From positions 62,001 through 126,000 of the forward strand of contig CAXTRK010000006.1 in the NCBI GenBank assembly GCA_964246745.1: a stretch of 64,000 nucleotides of DNA. Reading direction: 5' to 3'. Every line of letters starts with the position of its first letter. Position 1 is the stretch's first letter. The stretch comes from Lichenicoccus sp964246745. GTDB taxonomy: Bacteria; Pseudomonadota; Alphaproteobacteria; Acetobacterales; Acetobacteraceae. The position numbers and the translations under genes were made by a program. Below the pieces are notes generated by a model. It was given only the letters and a program-made list of their open reading frames with translations, made no database searches and was not told the DNA's origin. Shown here piece by piece: positions 59,909 through 64,000 of this stretch.

Positions 59909-60361
59909 CTAGGAGTCGAGGAGGCGCTTGAGGAGTTCCACGGCGCCGGCGAGCTGGCGCTGTTCCTGCGCGGTCAGCCGCGCCTGCAAGGTGCGAAGCA
60001 GCCAGTCCTGCCGAGCCGATCGAGCAGCACTCACCCAATCGCGAAAATGATCGGTGAGCGAGACGATGGTCTGGCGCCCGTCCGCAGGGTCGGGTGCGCC
60101 CACCACGTATCCGGCTGCCTCAAGGGCGGCGATGATCGCACCCATCGATTGCGGCCGCATGGAATCCGCCCGCGCCAGCGCGCTCCCGGTGGTGGGCCCG
60201 TCGCGCTCCAGCCGCAGGAGCACGGACTTTTGGGCCGAAGTCAGGTCGCCGACGTCGCCCTGCTCACGCAGGCGCCGGCTGAGCGCGCCGGTCACGATGC
60301 GGAGCTCCGCGGCCAGGGCGGAGGCGCCAGCGCTTTCAGACTCGGGTAGTTCTGACCTCAT
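59909..60361 (-). CDS. MarR family transcriptional regulator
   Basis: 150 residues, a winged-helix repressor. Helices LAAELRIVTGALSRRLREQG, LTSAQKSVLLRLERDGPTTG and SALARADSMRPQSMGAIIAA (recognition helix), with the wing GAPDPADGRQTIVSLTD, match MarR. It is first in an operon with an isochorismatase-like and an MFS gene and should repress it until a ligand binds. A 17-base near-palindrome, 60376-60413, lies 15-52 bases ahead of its start and is the likely operator. Confidence 0.92.
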   Translation of the reverse strand: MRSELPESESAGASALAAELRIVTGALSRRLREQGDVGDLTSAQKSVLLRLERDGPTTGSALARADSMRPQSMGAIIAALEAAGYVVGAPDPADGRQTIVSLTDHFRDWVSAARSARQDWLLRTLQARLTAQEQRQLAGAVELLKRLLDS

Positions 60362-60375
60362 CCAACGACCATGCC

Positions 60376-60413
60376 ATATATGAAGGAGACCTACAAAGGT
60401 TTCCTTTATATAT
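60376..60413. promoter_or_regulatory. Near-palindromic operator of the marR operon
   Basis: Two 17-base arms, ATATATGAAGGAGACCT (60376-60392) and AGGTTTCCTTTATATAT (60397-60413), are complementary at 15 of 17 positions around a 4-base centre ACAA. The arms are long for a MarR site and A/T-rich at the outer ends, so the site may overlap the -10 region of the operon. It is just upstream of marR and is the only such structure nearby. Binding is inferred, not shown. Confidence 0.7.
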
Positions 60414-60600
60414 CGGACCGTCCGAAAGAGGCCAACTTTAGACTATCCGCTTCCGCGCGCGAATGAGGGGAGCGGACGCGCATGTTCACCACGGTGTTCG
60501 GGATAAACCGTCCCGGGGGAAGTCGCGGAGCACCTGCCTCAGCACGTCCACGTTCCTCATGTCGCCTGACAGCGAGCGATCTGGTCGCTGTCACCTTTCA

Positions 60601-61572
60601 TCAAGGCAGGCCAACCGTCACGTAGTACGAGGGCATTCCACAGCTTGCGAACAAGCGCACTCGGACCGCCGTCCTGGTCTCACCCATCCAGGCGATCTTT
60701 CCAACCTCGACCTCGTGGAGGTTCGCCGAAGGGTGATCCGATCTTTGCCAAAGGCAACCGACGTTTTCCAAATAACCGGTGGCCGGAGCTGCTACGGGAT
60801 AGTCCGTGCGGATAAAGTCAGCCACGTTGGGCGTGAACGATCCAACTCCGAAGTAATGCATGGCGTAAGCGTGGGCAATTTTCGCGACAAGCTGGGCGAA
60901 CCTCACCATGTCGACCGCCTGTGTCGAGAAGGTGTCGATTGCATACCGCTTTAGGGCAGCGGCATTAGCATTGATATTGTACATTCGAAAGTTGAGCGGA
61001 TCGTCGGAGTTTCTCGGGCGTCTGCTGTAGGTTGATGCCGGGTAGAGGGCTGGCAAGACGAGAATAGTTGGATAATGGATCAGGGGAATAAACTCGTGGT
61101 TGGTCGTCTCTCGACCGATATCGAGCGGGAAATTCGTCTTTAGCAGCACCCCGTGCTTGCCTTCTAGGGCAAAGGCCTTGCGAACCGGATCGAACATCTC
61201 GCGAGCTATTGAGCCTTCAACCTTGGACGTAGCCTTCTGACACTCGGCACAGGAAGCTTCCGGCAACTCCAGGCCAGCGCCGAGGAATTCCGGAATGATG
61301 TGCTCACTGGTCAGCTTGAGCGGATCGCCGGCATCGTCGCGGTCGCGGCCGCAGTACACGCAGCGTCCGAACGGCGGGAGATGCCTCTCCGCCTTTACCG
61401 CGAGGAACGCCTCCAGCTTTTCACCGGTGAATGTTCCTTCCTCGAACACGCGAAAGGCGCCCCCTTTCGGCTGGTAGTCACTCGCTCCGATCTCAGGAAG
61501 CGCGGCCAGATCGGTCCAGCTGAATTTCCAGTGTCTGCGTGCCGCGCCGCGTGGCGGCGGATCTCCGCGCAT
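60601..61572 (-). CDS. HNH-endonuclease-like zinc protein
   Basis: 323 residues. A zinc/HNH-type core lies at about 90-145: CVYCGRDRDDAGDPLKLTSE, HIIPEFLGAGLELPEASC and CAECQKATSKVEG, giving two Cys pairs around EHIIP. The rest (for example MYNINANAAALKRYAIDTFS; FAQLVAKIAHAYAMHYFGVG) is not recognised. Proteins of this outline appear in defence and mobile regions, but the function here is open. The start ATG 61572 has GAGAGGG upstream. Base composition is lower in GC than the neighbours, suggesting recent acquisition, and a transposase relic follows. Confidence 0.78.
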   Translation of the reverse strand: MRGDPPPRGAARRHWKFSWTDLAALPEIGASDYQPKGGAFRVFEEGTFTGEKLEAFLAVKAERHLPPFGRCVYCGRDRDDAGDPLKLTSEHIIPEFLGAGLELPEASCAECQKATSKVEGSIAREMFDPVRKAFALEGKHGVLLKTNFPLDIGRETTNHEFIPLIHYPTILVLPALYPASTYSRRPRNSDDPLNFRMYNINANAAALKRYAIDTFSTQAVDMVRFAQLVAKIAHAYAMHYFGVGSFTPNVADFIRTDYPVAAPATGYLENVGCLWQRSDHPSANLHEVEVGKIAWMGETRTAVRVRLFASCGMPSYYVTVGLP

Positions 61573-62062
61573 TTTGCCCTCTCAAAAGCTCTGTAATAAT
61601 CGCCGCGACGATAACAGCGTCCACGCTACCGACGCCGAATGGGTAAGTTCAACGCGGCGGCTAAGCTTCAGAATGCGGAAGCATGAGGCACGGACCGTCA
61701 ACGTCCGTTTCCGGGTAGCTTGACGACGGCTCTGTACGTCCGCAGTGGGTCGAAAGCAGCTAGCGACTTTTAGATCACGCCGGCTCTGATACGGATTGAA
61801 CAGGAGCCGATCTGACCCAACCGATTTCGAATGGTGTGTGATCGAACCGCTCTTGCCCAGCAAGCCGCGCGGTGTGCCTGGCGACGCTGCCCGCCGACAC
61901 GCCGATTGCCGAGCTTGTCGGCAACGCACGAAAGACTTTGCCCGATCGAGCGGAACTACAAGCAATTCAAGCCCTCGCAAGAAAGCTCGACCGGTGCCCC
62001 TGTCGCCAACGGGTTGGCCACGATGCCTTGGCGACGACACCGCAAGATCAACCGACGCAAAC
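61573..62062 (+). other. Intergenic stretch with transposase relic
   Basis: About 490 bases between the HNH gene and the RES toxin gene. Apart from an IS5-type transposase fragment at 61803-61883 there is no credible gene. Several overlapping short frames (61831-62127, 61872-62111 plus) show mixed phase and are probably decayed remains of the same element. No intact inverted repeats were seen. Confidence 0.5.
61803..61883 (+). pseudogene. IS5-family transposase N-terminal fragment
   Basis: About 27 codons read RSDPTDFEWCVIEPLLPSKP followed by RGVPG, the N-terminal signature of IS5-group transposases (usually DLTDFEWRVIEPLLP...). The frame then leaves homologous sequence; no DDE catalytic part can be found. 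It marks an old insertion-element visit between the HNH and RES/Xre genes. Confidence 0.72.
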
Positions 62063-62554
62063 TCACGCCACCTGTGCAGGAAACAGGCGCTGGTCCCACC
62101 AGATCGGCTGATGCAGACTGGTGGTGATGCGGTGCAGGTCGGCGTGGGCGGGATTGATCAGCACATTGTGCTCCATGCGCGCGACCAGGCTCGGCACGAT
62201 CAGAAGCAGCGAGCGCATCGAGCGCCGCCAGGCATCGCCGTAGGCTTGCGAGACAAGGCAGTCCTCCGCGTCCCAGCCGACGAGGTGCGCGGTCGACAGC
62301 ATCTCATAGGACACGCCCGGCGGAATCGTGATCTGGATCCAGTGTTGGTTGGGCGGCATCCGTCCGTTGCCGTGCACGAGCTTCTCCAGCATCGCCGTGC
62401 TGTAATGCTCGCTGGTGTAGATCATCGGGCTGGTTCGGGTGTTCCAGCGTCCCGGCCAGAGCTTGGAGCCGGCCGCGTCGAAGATCGCGGTGGCGCCCGC
62501 CGGGTCGCCGATGCGGTAGGCGGTGAGAATGCGGTCGAGCGTCTGTGCCTTCAA
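62063..62554 (-). CDS. RES-domain toxin (NAD+-degrading type)
   Basis: 163 residues. TAYRIGDPAGATAIFDAAGS, KLWPGRWNTRTSPMIYTSEH and STAMLEKLVHGNGRMPPNQH are the RES domain, with the Arg, Glu and Ser that name it. Characterised relatives (MbcT, ParT) break down NAD+ or modify a target with it, killing the cell when free. The start is TTG 62554, overlapping the antitoxin stop (TTGA). The antitoxin gene precedes it, the normal order for this pair. Confidence 0.88.
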   Translation of the reverse strand: MKAQTLDRILTAYRIGDPAGATAIFDAAGSKLWPGRWNTRTSPMIYTSEHYSTAMLEKLVHGNGRMPPNQHWIQITIPPGVSYEMLSTAHLVGWDAEDCLVSQAYGDAWRRSMRSLLLIVPSLVARMEHNVLINPAHADLHRITTSLHQPIWWDQRLFPAQVA

Positions 62555-62997
62555 ACCGCCGAGCCGGCTTGCAGGCGGCCGAGGATGGCTTCGACGACCG
62601 GCCGTCCGAGTTCGTTTTCGAGCACGACGTCAACCGGCCTGCGCCCGTGCAGCAGCGGATGGGCTTCGAACATGAACCGGCGCGCCGCCTCTTCGCCGCC
62701 CCAGACCTCCAGCGCCATCGCCCATACACTGGCAAGCCGGGCCAGACGCGTTCCCTCGTCGGCGGAGAGGCGGCCGGCGTCGTGACCGGATGCGGCGCCA
62801 AGCGCCTTGCGCCGTCGCGCCAGGGTTGCGCGCGGCACGATGCGAAACGCGAACTTGGTGTCGGACGGGGCGATGGCCTGGGCGACACGGTCGAGCGAGC
62901 GCAGCGGCAGACCATCCTCGACCGCCGACATCAGCGGCAGCGGACCGGGATGCCTGATTCCCAGCATGTCAAGCACGGGGTCGGCGATCGCCAACAT
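62551..62997 (-). CDS. Xre/MbcA/ParS-type antitoxin (DUF2384)
   Basis: 148 residues from ATG 62997 behind GGAGA. The N-terminal part (LAIADPVLDMLGIRHPGPLP, then SLDRVAQAIAPSDTKFAFRI) is the DNA-binding or Xre-like half; the C-terminal part, RLARLASVWAMALEVWGGEE, then AARRFMFEAHPLLHGRRPVD and LGRPVVEAILGRLQAG, is the DUF2384 toxin-binding half. It should block the RES toxin and repress its own operon. The GTG at 63042 is in frame but has no ribosome site. Confidence 0.9.
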   Translation of the reverse strand: MLAIADPVLDMLGIRHPGPLPLMSAVEDGLPLRSLDRVAQAIAPSDTKFAFRIVPRATLARRRKALGAASGHDAGRLSADEGTRLARLASVWAMALEVWGGEEAARRFMFEAHPLLHGRRPVDVVLENELGRPVVEAILGRLQAGSAV

Positions 62998-63013
62998 GGT
63001 TGTTCTCCGCCAG

Positions 63014-63027
63014 GTCTCGTCTGAGAC
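63014..63027. promoter_or_regulatory. Inverted repeat upstream of the antitoxin gene
   Basis: GTCTC-GTCT-GAGAC lies 17-30 bases ahead of the antitoxin ATG and is conserved in the duplicated copy at 57846-57859. It is well placed to be the binding site of the antitoxin for self-repression. The arms are only 5 bases, so a chance palindrome is possible. Confidence 0.5.
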
Positions 63028-63095
63028 ATAAGATAGGCTCACGCGGGATTTGCGGTCAAGCGCGACCTTGGGTCACGCTGGCCCGCGCGTGCCGA

Positions 63096-63671
63096 TCAGG
63101 CCGGAGGATTGAAGCGCGCCAGATCGCTCGGCGGCCGCAGCCGGATCACCAGCGTCTCGGCAAGGATGTCATGCAGCCCCTGCTTGCGCCGGGTCCAGGC
63201 GATCATCAGAAAGCCGATGCACAGGATCAGCGCCGACAGGAACTTGGCAAAATAGCGGCCAATCGCGCGCGCCAGGCTGATCCGCCCGCCATCAAGGCGC
63301 GCGACCCGCAACCCGCAGGCACGCTTGCCAAGAGTGGCCTGCCAGCGCGAGGACTCCAGCAGCGTGAAATAGGCTCCCTGGAGCACGAAGCCGACCATGG
63401 TGATCAGCCATCCTCCAGTCACGCTCCGGGACACGTGCATGGTCACGACGGGCGCCAGACTGATCGGGATCATGGAGCCCGCGTGCCAGATCCTGCCGTC
63501 GCCGCTCGGCGCCACGCCGGAATGGCCGAAGGCGAGCTGGATCACGATCCCGGCCGCACCGAGGATCAGGCTGTCGATGAGCCAAGCCAGCACCCGCCAC
63601 CAGAAGCCGGCATACCCCCAGACCCGCTCCGCATGTCCCGGCTGCCGCACCTGATTAAAGACGTTGGCCAT
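63096..63671 (-). CDS. RDD family membrane protein
   Basis: 191 residues with an RDD domain: VWGYAGFWWRVLAWLIDSLI (the R-x-x-A-x-x-I-D signature), a middle pair of helices (GGWLITMVGFVLQGAYFTLL) and SRWQATLGKRACGLRVARLD followed by GRYFAKFLSALILCIGFLMI. Members are small inner-membrane proteins of uncertain role. ATG 63671 follows GAGGGAGA; the open frame continues to 63698 but this start is best. It is 28 bases from the argJ stop on the same strand. Confidence 0.9.
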   Translation of the reverse strand: MANVFNQVRQPGHAERVWGYAGFWWRVLAWLIDSLILGAAGIVIQLAFGHSGVAPSGDGRIWHAGSMIPISLAPVVTMHVSRSVTGGWLITMVGFVLQGAYFTLLESSRWQATLGKRACGLRVARLDGGRISLARAIGRYFAKFLSALILCIGFLMIAWTRRKQGLHDILAETLVIRLRPPSDLARFNPPA

Positions 63672-63698
63672 CGTCTCCCTCGTGCCGGGCTCGGGCAC

Positions 63699-64000
63699 TC
63701 AGCTTCGGTAGCTGCCGTTGATGTCGATGTAGCCGTGCGTGAGATCGCAGGTCCACGACGTGCCGACGCCGTCGCCAAGACCCAGGTCGATGGCGATCTC
63801 AACCTCGAAGCCGCGCATATGGGCCGCCACCGGCGCCTCGTCGTAACCCGCGACCAACGCGCCCTCGCGCGCCATCCAGGTGCCGCCGATGCCGACCGAG
63901 AGCAGGTCGCGATCGGCCGGCTCGCCGCTCTTGCCGACCGCCATGACGATGCGGCCCCAGTTCGCGTCCTCTCCGGCGACCGCGGTCTTGACCAGCGGCG
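63699..64000 (-). CDS. argJ: Glutamate N-acetyltransferase/ornithine acetyltransferase ArgJ (3' part)
   Basis: The visible 100 codons are the C-terminal end of ArgJ, which makes N-acetylglutamate and releases ornithine in arginine synthesis. The sequence PLVKTAVAGEDANWGRIVMA, then VGKSGEPADRD and the ending TSWTCDLTHGYIDINGSYRS are diagnostic. The gene enters the window from the right edge, so the start, the autocleavage site and the remaining part are not visible. The RDD gene follows on the same strand. Confidence 0.95.
   Translation of the reverse strand, partial: PLVKTAVAGEDANWGRIVMAVGKSGEPADRDLLSVGIGGTWMAREGALVAGYDEAPVAAHMRGFEVEIAIDLGLGDGVGTSWTCDLTHGYIDINGSYRS

Larger units (their letters stand above)
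62546..63081 (-). repeat. Duplicated toxin-antitoxin block, copy 2 (full form)
   Basis: The intact partner of 57591-57913. It includes the antitoxin gene, its promoter area with the inverted repeat GTCTC-GTCT-GAGAC (63014-63027) and the flank to GGGTCACGCTGG. The 213 bases absent from copy 1 lie between the two GCACGA copies at 62622-62627 and 62835-62840 (plus strand). Confidence 0.9.

Noticed and set aside
1..64000. CRISPR arrays, rRNA genes, prophage or a replication origin
   Set aside because: No regularly spaced repeats, no ribosomal RNA sequence, no phage structural genes and no cluster of DnaA-type boxes were noticed in the window.

Overview
The window is GC-rich chromosomal DNA of an alphaproteobacterium, most likely a member of the Acetobacteraceae (Rhodospirillales). 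The basis is gene order and protein character: purL-bolA-monothiol glutaredoxin, hisS-prfA-prmC followed by a DUF4167 gene, xerD overlapping accA, an N-terminal fragment of aroB directly behind aroK, and FecR/DUF6600 and TupA-like proteins. This placement is inference from recognisable proteins; no database search was run. The window opens inside purL and closes inside argJ, so both end genes are partial.

Layout. 1-9.6 kb: purL/bolA/grx, a small secreted protein, YraN, cardiolipin synthase, an EEP-family nuclease/phosphatase, an AI-2E-type permease, an XRE regulator, and a coupled sulfurtransferase/cystathionine beta-lyase pair. 9.6-16.9 kb: a FecR/DUF6600 envelope protein, DUF3072, YifB-type ATPase, slipin, an ankyrin-repeat protein, a NUDIX hydrolase and 2-oxoadipate dioxygenase (HglS). 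17.1-20.8 kb: a tight four-gene unit (TupA-like ATP-grasp, SAM methyltransferase, haem-oxygenase-like diiron protein, P-loop kinase) that looks like an uncharacterised small-molecule pathway. 20.8-29.5 kb: an aldehyde dehydrogenase/APC permease pair, a glycosyltransferase, msrA, ispG, hisS and prfA. 29.5-38.6 kb: prmC, DUF4167, a mechanosensitive channel, tRNA-Met, a second TupA-like gene, a degenerate EAL protein, an isocitrate/isopropylmalate-type dehydrogenase and aminopeptidase P. 39.0-40.7 kb: a more A/T-rich islet with a membrane protein and a higBA toxin-antitoxin pair. 40.7-52.6 kb: alaS, GtrA, an OmpA porin with a clear terminator, aroK with an aroB scar, a 51-residue membrane peptide, xerD, accA, a molybdopterin-binding-domain protein, a DEDDh exonuclease, a GNAT-NUDIX fusion and a Rieske oxygenase. 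52.9-55.4 kb: an exported amine oxidase/cytochrome c/RidA operon. 55.5-63.1 kb: an antiporter, then an accessory stretch with SDR, MFS, isochorismatase-like and MarR genes, an HNH protein, a transposase relic and a RES/Xre toxin-antitoxin pair. The antitoxin also occurs about 5 kb away as an internally deleted duplicate. 63.1-64.0 kb: RDD protein and argJ.

How parts fit together. HglS, the ALDH7-like dehydrogenase and the neighbouring permease could all act in lysine/aminoadipate breakdown. The exported oxidase, cytochrome c and signal-peptide RidA form a plausible periplasmic amine-oxidation module. MarR, the isochorismatase-like protein and the MFS pump form a self-regulated efflux operon with a visible near-palindromic operator. 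The two strongest leads for something undescribed are the ATP-grasp/methyltransferase/diiron/kinase operon and the amine-oxidation trio. The clearest evolutionary event is the duplicated antitoxin, in which a 213-base in-frame segment has been lost between two 6-base repeats.
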